The notes beneath the pieces are model-generated. The model was given only the letters and a program-made list of their open reading frames with translations, was not told the origin of the DNA and searched no databases. Positions 22,055 to 33,450 of a DNA stretch of 64,000 nucleotides are shown here, piece after piece. The translations under genes and the position numbers were made by a program. Numbering within the stretch: position 1 is the stretch's first letter; every line of letters begins with the position of its first letter. Source of the stretch: Phytophthora hibernalis (taxonomy: Eukaryota > Oomycota > Peronosporomycetes > Peronosporales > Peronosporaceae); assembly GCA_012656075.1 (NCBI GenBank), contig JAAKBF010000089.1:1-64000 (forward strand). The letters are read 5' to 3'.

Positions 22055-24543
22055 CTAGGCATGGTACTTGCGGAAGATGTGACCAGGTAGGACCCACTGG
22101 TCCCAGTCCTTCTCGTACTTGAGGTAGTGTACGTAGCAGGCATTGGTGCGAATGACCTTGAGCACGATCGCGTTGTACAGGTCGCCCTTGCTACCCCAGC
22201 GCGCCATCACAGTCTCGTGCACCTCGGGCGTCTTCTTCAGAGCCACCTTCTTTCCCTTCTTGCGCTGATAGAGAGATGATACAGGCAGGAACTCGTCGTA
22301 GATAGATTCCCAGTCGGAGTAGTGGATCTGCACCAGCACCTGGTTTTGCACCACCTTGAGCACCTTGGCCTTGTTACGCTTCTCGAAGACCTGCACGCCA
22401 ATGATGTCGCCCACCTTGAGGCCTAGAGAGTCCCAGTGGGTATTTGCTGCCGATGCCTCAGCTTTGTGTTTAGCCAGCTTATTCTTGTTTGCCGCCGCTT
22501 CAATAATCTGCTGTGCTTCAGCCACTTCCTCACCGTTTAGCGCGGCCATTGCCTTCGTGAAAGTAGAGCCGTGGGTCGAGTTCTTCTTCTTGTTCAGTTT
22601 GGCGCTAGAATCAATACGCACCAGCAAGTGGTCAATGTCATCCAGCAGCTTTTTCCAGTCCCACGATTCTTCCGTGGGAAGGACCTGCTCCAGTGACAGC
22701 ATCCGGCATGCATGGCGCAGCCCACGCAACGTGTCCAACTTGCGCAGCGTGGTAATGTCCTTGTTCAAGACCTGGTTGTTGGCATGGTAACTCTCCTCCA
22801 GCGCTGACATCACATCGTGCGCAGCGTTCCAAAGAATCTCGGCATGATTGATCGTCGGGGAGTCCTGCGCCAAAAATGATCGCAAGAACCCCGTGAGGTT
22901 CACTGTGTCCACGTGGAAGCGGTGGTACGACAAGCATGCCGTTACGTTCTCGCAAGCGTGCAGCGTGCCCTCAGGCATGTACAAGATTTGACCGGGCTTC
23001 ACATCGACCCGCCACGCTGGGAGAAACGCTAGTTGAGGCATCTTGTCCAGATCCACGTCGTGGAAGTTCACCGATTCGTGAACCGAGTCCAGTTTAGCCG
23101 CCTGACGGTGCAGCATTGTCACACGCTTGGTGCCGATGATAGGGGCGATGGTGATGCCAAGACCACCCGGGTCCAGGTGCATGCGACTCCTTGTGCTTTT
23201 CTGGCCCATGAACAAGTACTGCAGTGGATTGTCGCCGCGCACAGCATCCAGCCAGTAGAGAAGCAAGTTGTCTCCCAGCACAGGCAGCTCCTTACACTTG
23301 TAGCACAGCACTTGACCGGCCTTCGGGTCCAATGGGAATTGCCACTGGTGCAAGTAGTAGTCCGACTTTTCGGGCTCCCAGTAGTTCTTCACGTAATAGC
23401 TCAGCGGCAAATACGTCTTGATCGGGTTGCGTTCCTCATAGTTGCGCTCCAGCACGGGCACCTTCACGGCGTGGATGCCGTCCAGGAACGCCGTCGTGTT
23501 CAGCTTTCCGTCTGGGTTTACCCATCCGTCTGCAAACCGGAGCCAGTCCGTGTGGCCCTCGAGCAAGAACGGCTCGCCTGCAAAGCGCTTCGCCTGGATC
23601 TTCTCCTTTGCAAGGCGGTTGTTCACGTTGATCACCTCCACTTGCTTGAAATACAAGTGCTCCCACTGCGTCGGGATCGTGTACGTCGGGTTTGTGCCTT
23701 GCGTCTTGGCATCCTCTGACGCGTACGTGGTCTCCTCAGCCAGCGCTGTCCTGAGAGGCGGGGCTGCAGTGACTGCGGGCTCTTCGTCCGTCTTATCGCT
23801 CGCCTTAGGCCGCTTTCCTTCCGCCCCTGACTCGGTGATTCCCGTTTTTCCAGCGAGCGCTTGCGTGCACTGCCCTGTTGCTTCCCAAAGATCGGCGCCA
23901 ACTTGTCACCAGTGGATTCCGCTGAGGCATCGTCCTTGGGCGCGACCGCCGCCGCAATCGCTTCCACTTCCGCCACGACCGCTTCAGCAGCAGGCTCAGG
24001 GATGGTTCCCCCAAAGAACGGAGGACGCAGAGGCAGCGGCTGCCCAGTCAGCACTGCCACACATAACAGTATCAGCTTCACAGTTACAGGTATTGGCAAC
24101 CCCGAAAGCTGCCGCGTACCACCCGCGATGCTCCCTTTAAAGTACTCGAGCGCCTTCTCATTGGCCTTCAGCACGTCCAGCATCCCCTGGATGGCGGACG
24201 CCGCGCCAATGGTTCTACGACACACAACCAATAGTCAGTCTTTCACTCTTTCGCTATCTCTCTTCTCAGAAGCTACTTCCACGCACTTTTCCTCCACCAA
24301 CTGCGTGCGCAGCTCGTACGTCTTCTGACTCAGCGCCGGGTGCCCCGCGAGCCCCTCGCTCACCTACCACCAATGTCACAATATCGTTACTTAACCGTTG
24401 GATAACTAACGTGCTTAGTCACTGGCACTGGTCCACCTGCAGGATGACGCGGTCCAGCTGGCCGGTCTCCAGCGGCGCCGACGTGGCCAGCACGCCCTCG
24501 TCCAGCTCCACGTGCTGCTCAAACGCTTTGGCTGCACTCTCCA
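22055..24543 (-). CDS. JmjC-domain protein with two C-terminal Tudor/chromo-barrel-like modules
   Basis: The ATG at 24543 opens MESAAKAFEQHVELDE. Short introns follow near 24435-24360, 24275-24215 and 24128-24065, the last fitting GT-AG with phase kept. A low-complexity linker leads into an open frame to 22055. The JmjC core has FLLEGHTDW, the iron-binding pair in SRMHLDPGG, and the distal His in PEGTLHACENV. Two beta-barrel modules follow: VGDIIGVQVFEKRNKAKVLK with IHYSDWESIYDEF, and TVMARWGSKGDLYNAIVLK with VHYLKYEKDWDQW, both like Tudor-knot/chromo-barrel domains that read methylated chromatin. JmjC enzymes are Fe(II)/2-oxoglutarate oxygenases that demethylate or hydroxylate proteins. One frame change falls at a run of five T (23845-23849). 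The substrate is unknown. Confidence 0.8.
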
Positions 24544-24653
24544 TCGCTCTTCCCGCCAAATGGAGAGGGGAGAGTGGGGTCAATCCATCCTAAGTACGGA
24601 TAATGTAACTCACACCATTTCGAGGTTCTTAACCGTTTCCGCAATCTCGCGCA
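24544..24653. promoter_or_regulatory. Shared 110-bp divergent promoter region
   Basis: It separates the start codons of the JmjC gene (minus) and the PWWP-JAMM gene (plus). It contains CCATTTGGCGG on the JmjC side and CACACCATTTCGAGG on the other; both resemble, imperfectly, the CATTT-type core elements reported for oomycete promoters. Two chromatin genes starting this close together suggests co-regulation. No experimental support is visible. Confidence 0.5.
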
Positions 24654-27600
24654 ATGGTGGCTCCGGGCGCGAAGAAGCCATCAAGCTCTCGGCAGGACGA
24701 GGCTGCGGGCGCGCCACGAGGCGCTGGCGCTGGTGGAGGAGCAGTTCCGCGACTTCGACGTGGTGTGGTCCAAGGTGCACGGCTTCCCGTGGTGGCCTGG
24801 CGTGCTCTTCCACTCGTGGGACGTGGTGCGACGCGCTGGCATCCGCACGGACCCCAAGATCGTGAAGGAGCTAGTGGTGCCGCCGCCCGAGAAGGTGCCG
24901 GGACGAGGGACGGGCGCCCTCCGCCTGCGTCGCCACTGCCTTGTCATGTTCCTGGACAAATTCAACTTTTCGGTCGTGGAGATCGAACCTGGTAGCGTCG
25001 CGAGCTTCACGGCGCACTACGATCTGTACCAGCGCGCAGTTATGGGCACCAAGAACAAGAAGAAGACGGAGTTTAGACGAGCGCTCGTGAAGGCTACAGA
25101 GCTGCTGCACTTGGTGGGGAAATAGGAGGGGTTACAGGGGTTTTAACGAGTTTTTTCACTGATTTTTGGTGGGTTTTGATAGGGAAATGAGTATGTGGAG
25201 GGTGATCTGGTCATGCTGGAGGAGCCGAGCCCCGCCGAGAAGAAGCAGCGAATGGAGGAGGTGATGGGCGCAGACGAGGAAGAAGAAGGCAGCGCGTCGC
25301 TGGATGACGCGTGGAAGCCGCATCGTTTAGTGCAGAAGAGGTGAGTGACGTGTCGGTGGAGGCAAAGAAACCGGCACGTAAGTCGCAGAAGAAGAGGAGA
25401 GGGACGGTGGCGGACGCGAAAGATGTGGAGGAAGTTGAGAATGAGGACGATGTGGTGCTCGTGACGCCAGCGAAGCAGCGACGAAAAAGCACCAGCGAAG
25501 GACGCCAAGCCGAAAGCTCGGAAAGCGTCGAGAAAAGAAATCCAAGGGGCAGCGCATGTTGTTTCACGGTCTTCGTCGCCGATTGATCTGACAAATACCC
25601 CGGAGAGCGAGAAAAAGAAATCACACAATGATAGAGCAAGCGGCAAAAGGTCAGGAAAGCCACCCAAGTCCTGGAAGAAGAAAATTGATGGCGATGGTGC
25701 TGAGAAGCGTGGTCGCAGTAAAGTTCTGATAGTGGACGATGATGACGAATTTCCGGTTCAATTGGCTAAGCTTGACGGTGATAATGAGCAGGTTCCAAAG
25801 GAAGTTGCAGACATGACTAAGGAGGACGAACTGAGCGATCTGGCGCTGACGCCGCTGTCGTCAATTTGGACGACGACGGTGGCTGGTGATCGAAATGCTG
25901 GAGTTCACACACATCTGGCGTACAAGCAAGATTTTTGTGGGATGACGCTGTGTTCACAGACGACCTCAGCATCGCTGAAAAGGAGAAGGCTGAGGTCGAA
26001 CGGAAGCAGGCTGAAGACGCTGCAGCGCACGCTGGGTCTGGGCGTTCGACAGGCAAGCGGCAGTCGCGGTCTGTTCAGCAATCGCAAATTCGTCAAAACC
26101 TAATGACAGGAAACTTAGATCCGCATACGATGGTCCAATGCACTGCCTACCGCCCAAAAGATTACGTGGAGGACCCGAATAGTCGAAGTCGCGGAGGGCC
26201 TACACTAGACCCCCATTTCAGGTTGTGGTGCACCCGGATGCAGTATTTGTGGCTGATCTTCACTCGCACCTTGCTACTTGTGAAATCATTGGTTTCCTAG
26301 GCGGAAAATGGGATGAAGCTTCCAAGACTTTGTACATTCAGGCTGCCTTTCCGTGTCGCTCGCTAGTTATTGATGGGGACGATGGATCGACTGACGTTGA
26401 AATGGATCCGGAAGTGAAATTGAACTGCGTGGCATCATTGAAAACGCGCAGCTAGAGGTCGTGGGCTGGTACCATTCCCATCCAGCATTTGCCCCTGATC
26501 CATCCGTTCGAGATATCGAAAATCAAACAAGTTATCAACAGCTTTTCAACGTCCTGGCACTATCAAAGATGCGAGTGGGGAAAATAAACCGCTGGAGCCA
26601 TTTGTCGGACTGATTGTTGGCACGTATGATACCCGACGAAATTCGGCGGTCAGTCTCTTCCGCTATTTCCACACACGAGGCGAAAAGGTCAGCGGGGAGC
26701 GCGGCGTGAAATATACATGCCTTACGAGTTCATTCCGGGTCGACGCCATTTCCGAGGCCTGCTGCAGGATGAAGAGCGGGAAAAGACACGATTATTTCCA
26801 ATGTACCGTTCAGTTTTGAAGCTCTTTGACTTAGAGCTGACACCTGTCAAGCAACAACTACCAGTGGATATTAAGGTTGCACCCACGCGGAGGACTACAT
26901 CTAAATCATCACCGATGAGAAAGCGCAAACAGAGTTCAGAGAATGCTGGAGATGAGCCAGTGAAGAAGGCTAGGGCAAAAGCAAACACTCCGCACGCTGT
27001 ACTCCAGCAAGCCAGATTGATTTGACTAGAGAATATGACACCAATAATCCGCAGCCTACAGAAAATGCGGTGGCAAAGAGAGGAAGTAAGTCTGCGGCGA
27101 CGAATGGAGATATGGCTGAGACCACTATAGTAGAAGCAATCATTTCGAATGATCCCGCCCCTCATGACGAAAATGGCGTAAAAGTCCCAGCGCTTTCCAA
27201 TGGTGTTGACGTGAGCAGTAGTATGGCTGCCGATGAAAAACCAGAAGATCTTGAAGTTGTCAGCGTTAAACGACAAGTCGCGGAGGTCATCGCGGACACT
27301 GTACTATCTATTTCTGAGGCTACTGACAACGGTGGCAAACAGCAAAAGAAATCAAGAAAAGGCTATCATTTAAAGCAGATAAGTGAAAATTCGGGCAGTT
27401 CGGAGGCGATGATCAACTCCCTAAGGTTAGCCCTGTGGACCGTGACGCGATGGCCAAATCAGTGGCGAATGGCTCTTTAGCGAGAGTCGCGCAGCACGAG
27501 GGTACCGAATCGGGTGCTGCATCGGTTAAGAGCGACGTGGACTCCAATATCCTGCAAACCTCATCGTCATCAGCTGCAAAAATTTGCGTGTCTCTGTCAA

Positions 27601-28845
27601 CGAGCAGCAGCTCCAGTCGAAAACGGAATCGCAAACCCACGAAGACGATAAAAATAGCAATCGGTCAAATTCGCCAGCAAGCGATGGGTCATCGCCCGGT
27701 AGATCTCCAAGTGCGATCCAACCTCCAGCCCAGACATTATTTGATGCGTTTCAAGCACCAGGGCCTCGGCTTCCGAACGGAGGAACGCATGGAGACAGTG
27801 TACAACCGCCCAACCGTACTGGCTGTCCAAAACCAGATAATCTGGTAGTCGCCGAAATGCATTACATTGAGGTGGATGAAAACATGGGCATATCTGTACC
27901 TAGTCATGCTGGCGAGTCGGAGAGGGCCCATGTGGACAAGGCCCCGGTGCCTGTGAATGCTACAAAGTATGGTAATCTTGTCAACCCCGATGTTCAAGTT
28001 TTTGTGACCAACTTGGTGAACATAGTGGTGGAGAGAGTGGTTCAAGCCGAGGCAGGTGATGGTATATTGCAAGATGGAAGAGAAGCTTTGCCTCCTCCAA
28101 CCGTTCCTTCGTCCTCTTCTGATGTGGCAAACGGGTGTTCTTCGGACCCCGGCAGCTCTGCGGACGACGTGGCGGTAAATGGCTTTGCGAAAATGGAAGT
28201 CAAAGACAATGATGGGACGTCCGACGCAGTAGTAAAAAGAAATGTGGCTGCTCCTGCTAAGGACTTCAATTCAAGCGAAAATGGAAAGCAACGAAGTACG
28301 AGCCCACTTCTTTTGGGAGCAATTGTGAGGTCGAAGATATCCAGACGTCATTGAAGAAGATGGCATGTCATGTCGACAAGTTAAAGGCTGTCTGGGCTTC
28401 CAACCCAAGTAAAGCTGAAACTAGCCTCCCAACTGATGCACGCCCTATTACGGACTCCAAGCTCGTAATGGTGAATCCCGAAGTCAGGCAAGGTGGTGTA
28501 ACTGGCGAGCAAGACTATCTTACTTCATTGCGAATCAAGTACGGCCCAGGCGTGGGTGGATGTACAGAGCAGGTGATCACTTTGGTGGACTATTATCGTG
28601 AATTCGAGCGACGCACGGACCTGAATGAGATTTGGAAATCACGGATAACCAAGCTGGAGAAGATTGAGAGTTCTCTCTCAGAATACGTCCAATACCTGAA
28701 CATCCCTGCGGCCCTCAGACATGGCTTTATCAAGGTACGCCGATTATTGCGTTTGGTTTGTGATTTGCGTAGTGCTAACTTGTTGTGTTAGGACCTTATT
28801 TCGTATCTGCGCGAGTCGTGGGAAACAAACGATCGACGAAGATGA
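24654..28845 (+). CDS. PWWP-JAMM protein, MYSM1-like histone deubiquitinase candidate
   Basis: The ATG at 24654 is followed after one frame change by a PWWP domain (VVWSKVHGFPWWPGVLFHSW, 24765-25100). A 69-bp intron (25114-25182) joins it in phase to GNEYVEGDLVMLEEPSP. A long charged linker contains SSSPIDLTNTPESEKKK. The JAMM/MPN domain spans about 26220-26700: VHPDAVFVADLHSHLATCE, EIIGFLGGKWDEA, the zinc-binding GWYHSHPAFAPDPSVRDIE, and VGLIVGTYDTRRNSAVSLFR. The C-terminus is helical (TLVDYYREFERRTDLNEIW); a short intron at about 28735-28790 precedes the last exon, with stop 28843-28845. JAMM enzymes of the MYSM1 type remove ubiquitin from histone H2A. There are at least six frame changes, several at runs of five identical bases, so assembly error and decay are both possible. 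Confidence 0.75.
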
Positions 28846-29053
28846 AGTTCTTCGAAGTACCATCAAGTGATTAGCCGAAAAGCAGTGATTTATTTGGGCC
28901 ATTCTTCGTTTTCGAAATACCATAACACGTGAACGCACTACTTCCACTAATCTGCCGATCTGATTGTCTTATTCCCCATGCGCTACTGCCTCAGCACCCA
29001 GTCCCCTCGATCGCCGGCTGATCGTTATACTTGCTCACACGCCGCAAAATGGG
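28846..29053. other. Short convergent intergenic space
   Basis: The PWWP-JAMM gene (plus) and the Tudor/TFIIS-N gene (minus) end tail to tail about 200 bp apart. No motif stands out. Confidence 0.6.
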
Positions 29054-31246
29054 TCAGGCTGGCCCGCGTCGAGAACTCGTCACAGGGGGCACGTACACTG
29101 AGCCGTATGGATCTTGATATTGCGAGCGGCCATACGAAGGCATCGAGTACGAAGGTCCCGGAGGTTGTGTTAGCAAGCCAGGCGGGTCGTGTATCCTGAA
29201 TTCTTGCCGACTCCACCGTTTTCCGAACCGGAGTCTCTGAGATCGTCCGAACACCCCATCTGGACCACCTGCGTTTTCATGCTGGTCCGGATTTTGATCC
29301 TGTTGCGAGGATATTTGAGCAGACGAGGTCACTACAGGAACATTGGTAATAGGACGGCTTCGGCTGCTCTGATATAGCCTCGTGTCGACGTTGGCATTGT
29401 CGTCAATGCAAAAACGCGAGCGAGAAAGGTTCTCCTTCTGTCTCATCCAGTCTGGCTTCAGCCCACCAGTCACACGACGCGAGGCTGGGGTTGAGTTGGA
29501 GCAGGAGACTGTAATGGGGTGGTGCCTGTCTAGGCCGCGATATCCTAGGGATTGGCGTGTTGTCGTCCGGAACCAGGTGCTCTTCAGGCGGCACCCTCGG
29601 CGCCGATGAGGCCTGGCGCTGGGGTCGCTGTGATGGCGATTGCCGTCGATTCAACTGGAGGCTTCCACGTCCAGGGGGTCCGCCACGACCCCCACGCCGA
29701 GCTTGCTGCTGTGGTCTACTATTTGACTGCCGAATCGTGGCAGGCGTCTTTGGTGCTGTCTTCGAAGCAGAGGGGATATTCTTGATCCAAGAACTCTTGA
29801 TCCATTTAGCAAGACCCAGGATGCATTTTGGCAAAGCCCTCTTACGTCCTGGAGGCCCACGCGCTTTACTCAAATAGTTGATAGTCTTGCCAATATTCGA
29901 GTCAATCACCTGATCTCTTGCAGGTGTGGGCAGCATGGCGACAATCTTCAAAACGTGAAGCAGTTCATCATCATGCTCCATGCGCTCGCGAACCTTTTCT
30001 GGTGAATTACATGCACCGTCCTCTTTACTTTCTTCGTCCTCGTCAAGAACTTCAGTTGAAAAGGAGTTCAACAAGTGATTAAGCACAATCAATCCGTCAG
30101 CCTCCATAAAGCGAATAACAGCGTCACGGTCCCGAACGTCAGGGTTGCCTAGCAAGTCGTACTGCAGGGCTATTTTCACGCTATTCGCCTCCTGTCGATC
30201 CAACAAATTCAGTAGCGAGGCCCGTAGAAGCTCGAACGCCATAGCGCGCCTCGGCAGTGGTTCCGTTGCCTCGTGGGCTTTCTTATCAATGATATAGAAC
30301 GGCAGTGAGCTCTTCTTCCCTTCCAGCGGTGAATCGGCGGGTTTTGCGTCAGATGCAAGCTCTTTGTTTCTCGGTTCTTCGTGAGTTTCAATAATCTCCA
30401 CTACGTCATCCTGGTCTGCCACCTCACCTTCATCAACACACATAGGTTCTGACTCACTAGCCATCTCCAACGTATTTGCCAGAGCAGCACTACCTACTGT
30501 GCCACTCATAATCTCTAAAATGTTAGGTGCCGGCTCTGTCTCCTGACCTGCACCAGCCCCCACCTCAGCTTGATCGACTTGTACAACTCCATTGATCCGT
30601 TCTTCGTCAGCCACACTCTCCACCACTGCAACAGACCCTGCCGGAACCTGCTCAACTGCGGCACCGCTTTCAGCCTCGACACGTGGCCGCTTCCTACTGC
30701 CAGGCACTACCTCGTCTTCATCCGTACTTCTTGTTCTGATCGTGCCGTTCCGTGCCTTTTCCGTCTCGGTGATGAGAAGAATGGTGACTTGACCAGGGCA
30801 ATCATGCCGTCGATGACAGCCGACTCTGATACCTCTTCGGTCGAGCCGTCCTCATAATCCACACAATATCGATCTCCAAACGGCAAGAAGCACGTCACGT
30901 GACCGCGTATATCTTCATCCACATGACTGTCCTCATCACTTGAGCCTTGTTGAGGTCGGCGCAGCTTGACACCCAAATATCGACTAGTTGTGGTGTCCTT
31001 CACTGGAGGGGGAAGTCGTCCTGATCGTCGTCGTGGAGCTCGATATTAGGCGCCGACAGGAATTTCATCACCTCCCCTCGAGCCAGTCGTATGGGTTCCC
31101 CCTTCAGGCACGAACAGCGTATAACAGTCCAGCGCCTCATCGTAGCGTGTGAGCCACCCATGCTCTGCCCCGCCCTTCTTGGGCTGTTTGCGCACCACGT
31201 GCGAGCCCACGAAGCCGAACGGGTCCTTGTTCTCAATGTGCGCCAT
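29054..31246 (-). CDS. Tudor-like plus TFIIS N-terminal-domain protein (chromatin/transcription)
   Basis: The start is ATG 31246 (MAHIENKDPFGFVGSHVVRK). Two Tudor-like barrels are readable: FVGSHVVRKQPKKGG with WLTRYDEALDCYTLFV, and RYLGVKLRRPQQG with HVTCFLPFGDRYCVDYEDGS. A long acidic region follows. Residues encoded at about 30060-29800 form a helical bundle of the TFIIS N-terminal/LW type (LLHVLKIVAMLPTPARDQVI, ILGLAKWIKSSWIKNI). An RG-rich stretch (ARRGGRGGPPGRGS) and a Tyr/Gln/Pro-rich tail end the protein (PSYSMPSYGRSQYQDPYGS). TFIIS-N domains dock on elongation factors and Mediator; RGG stretches bind RNA. Frame changes occur at a run of five C (31098-31102) and a run of five G (31008-31012), near 30750 and near 29470. 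A single host gene with sequencing indels is the simplest reading. Confidence 0.72.
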
Positions 31247-32226
31247 CTTTACCCTATGAAAGATGCCGCACTTACACCCAGAACTCGCTTAAATTTCGAG
31301 ACCGGGGTGTCCAAACGTGCTGTTGGGCGTTTTCACAAAAAAGTGTCTAGACGTCCAGAAACTTAATAACTGGAGTGCGAGGCCCTTCTCGTGTCGACTC
31401 TCGTTGCTATCTCTTGGCCGTCACTTAACACTGCACGCAGTAGCGACCGACTTTTCTCTTTTTTCTTCTCTTTGGGTCGGGTACCTTTCCTCTCTTTAAG
31501 CTGCCACGTTCTCCTTATCCGCACGCCAAAGCAAAGCGCTGTTGGACTTAGGAGCGGATGGGAGATGCAGAGCAGCCACCGAGAGAAGGAGGAGACGACG
31601 CCAAACGAGGGGAGACGAGGCAAAAGCGCTCGAACACGAGTTCTGTGCCTTTTTGACTACTTGCCGAATAAGGTCTGGCTAAAATATACCAATCGATGAA
31701 TTACGAACAATACGATTGGTTGAAATTCAGTATTTCCATATTGGACGAAGCGCCACACGAGTGTGAATTGATGAGTCGCCTCTCGCTCTGGCTGGCACTG
31801 CTTTGCTGTGCGCATTGCAGTCACGTAGGGGGACACAAAAAGACGACTTCGTTTAGTAATGTTTTAGTCGTCCATACATTAATTTTAGCCAATCAATAAA
31901 AGTTGTGGACTCTAATAAAATGACTGGTGACAGACGATAGTCCGGGTGTGGGAAAGCTCGGCATGCTCTCATTTTCAAATGGGAAAGCAAGCTTCCTACA
32001 CCCTCAAACAGAAGAGAGACGCACTTTCACTTGCTACGCTTGCCTTATTTTATTACAGTTAGTTCGTTTTGTTTTTGTTTTTGATGTGATATTGAAATTT
32101 AATAATAACAAATCCGAATGCATTATATCTGACGTCGTCTTTTTCAGTCTCCCACGTTTTCTTTTCTATATTATCAATATTAACACCTGTCAAGGTCGTC
32201 TTTTCCGTCGTTGTTTGTATCCATTA
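31247..32226. other. Intergenic, 5' flank of the Tudor/TFIIS-N gene
   Basis: Includes the promoter side of the minus-strand gene and AT-rich sequence around 32060-32180. No convincing gene or repeat apart from the transposon that starts at 32227. Confidence 0.55.
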
Positions 32227-33134
32227 GGGGGTCAGAATTGGTTTTTGGCAACATAATCTTGCCGAGATGGTAACCATATTTTTATGGCCGGCGGAAATTT
32301 CCATCTCGGAAATGGATCACTTCCACAGGTAATCCCTTTTGAGATGGTAAGCTATTTTCGGGTGGCGGTCCATCCGACGAGGCCATTTGCTTGTCAGTCG
32401 CAATTTTTTAGTCGGAGGAAAGATTTCCGCCGTACATTCGCCCCCTGCCTTCTGCCCCGCTCACCTGCACTCCCTCACAGGTGCGCTCCTGCAGCCCACA
32501 GCCCACCCAGCTTACAGCAGCGCGACCTACGCCACGCACTCGACTCACATCACAGGTGCGTCTTAAATATTCACTGAGCCGTAGGCATTTGCTCACGCAG
32601 CGCGTATCCGTCTGGTCTGTGTAGACGCAATGAGCGACCGTGATGAAGACGAAGGGCAGTCGAAAGGTTCACTTATCACGCGACGACTAATTGCCAAAAC
32701 AAAGTTCTCGGATCGCAGAAGAAGACTACAGTTGGCGCCAAAACCAAAAAGCTTGAGGGTGCGGGCTGTTGTTATAAAAAATTGGATGCGACTAACTGAA
32801 AAGTCTGCTTCGACATGCGTGTTAGATGGCGAAAGCTGTCGTCCAGCAGCCACGCGTCGAGCAGGCTGTCCAGCACCACGAAATCATCGTAGTCTTCCGC
32901 ATCAAGGGGCGGCAGCCACACTAACAATGTCAGCTATGAGCGCCGGCGCGCGGTGACGCGCGGCATAACGGATTGAAGGTAGCGGTAGCTGACGAAAAAG
33001 TTGAGGGTAGACTAACAAATAATAATGGTAACGCATTTTATATCTGACCGCTACCATATTTTGCCAGTACTCCTACCATTTCTTCGTCCGAAAGTCCACC
33101 ATAATTTTTGTACCATTTGCCAATTGTGACCCCC
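32227..33134. mobile_element. TIR transposon flanked by TA, with a transposase-like relic
   Basis: The ends GGGGGTCAGAATTGG (left) and CCAATTGTGACCCCC (right) are inverted repeats with one mismatch, bordered by TA at 32225-32226 and 33135-33136. The 908-bp interior has a minus-strand frame near 32920-32770 reading DSLLDAWLLDDSFRHLTR and MSKQTFQLVASNFL, which resembles the N-terminal helices of Harbinger-like transposases. The interior also repeats GAGATGGTAA twice near 32263 and 32340. Superfamily uncertain: a TA duplication is typical of Tc1/mariner and some Harbinger relatives. Confidence 0.7.
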
Positions 33135-33450
33135 TATTGTTACATCGGTCTTCATCAACCATTATTATAGGAAATGGATTGGGTTTTGTGGTAGCGGATA
33201 TCAGTTTCAAGGAACCCGACACCTTTGGCAGTCTGCAAACTGAGAACTTTAGAATAACCCATGAAAGCGTTGTACACTGACAGCGATATATATGGTTTAT
33301 CTCTCAATGCTGTCAAGATAGTATAAGTATAATAAAAGCTGCACGTGAGGTTTGTCCACACTGGTTCAACCTTTCACTTGCTCGAATTCGCGAGCCAGGT
33401 CAACTGGAACGTGAAATCAACGCCTGACATGGCAAAGAATCATATTAACG

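Noticed and set aside
23033..24140. Two long plus-strand frames (228 and 232 codons)
   Set aside because: They are antisense to the JmjC gene and show only low-complexity composition.
32630..32956. 108-codon plus-strand protein
   Set aside because: It lies antisense to a transposase-like stretch inside a TIR element and has no motif of its own.
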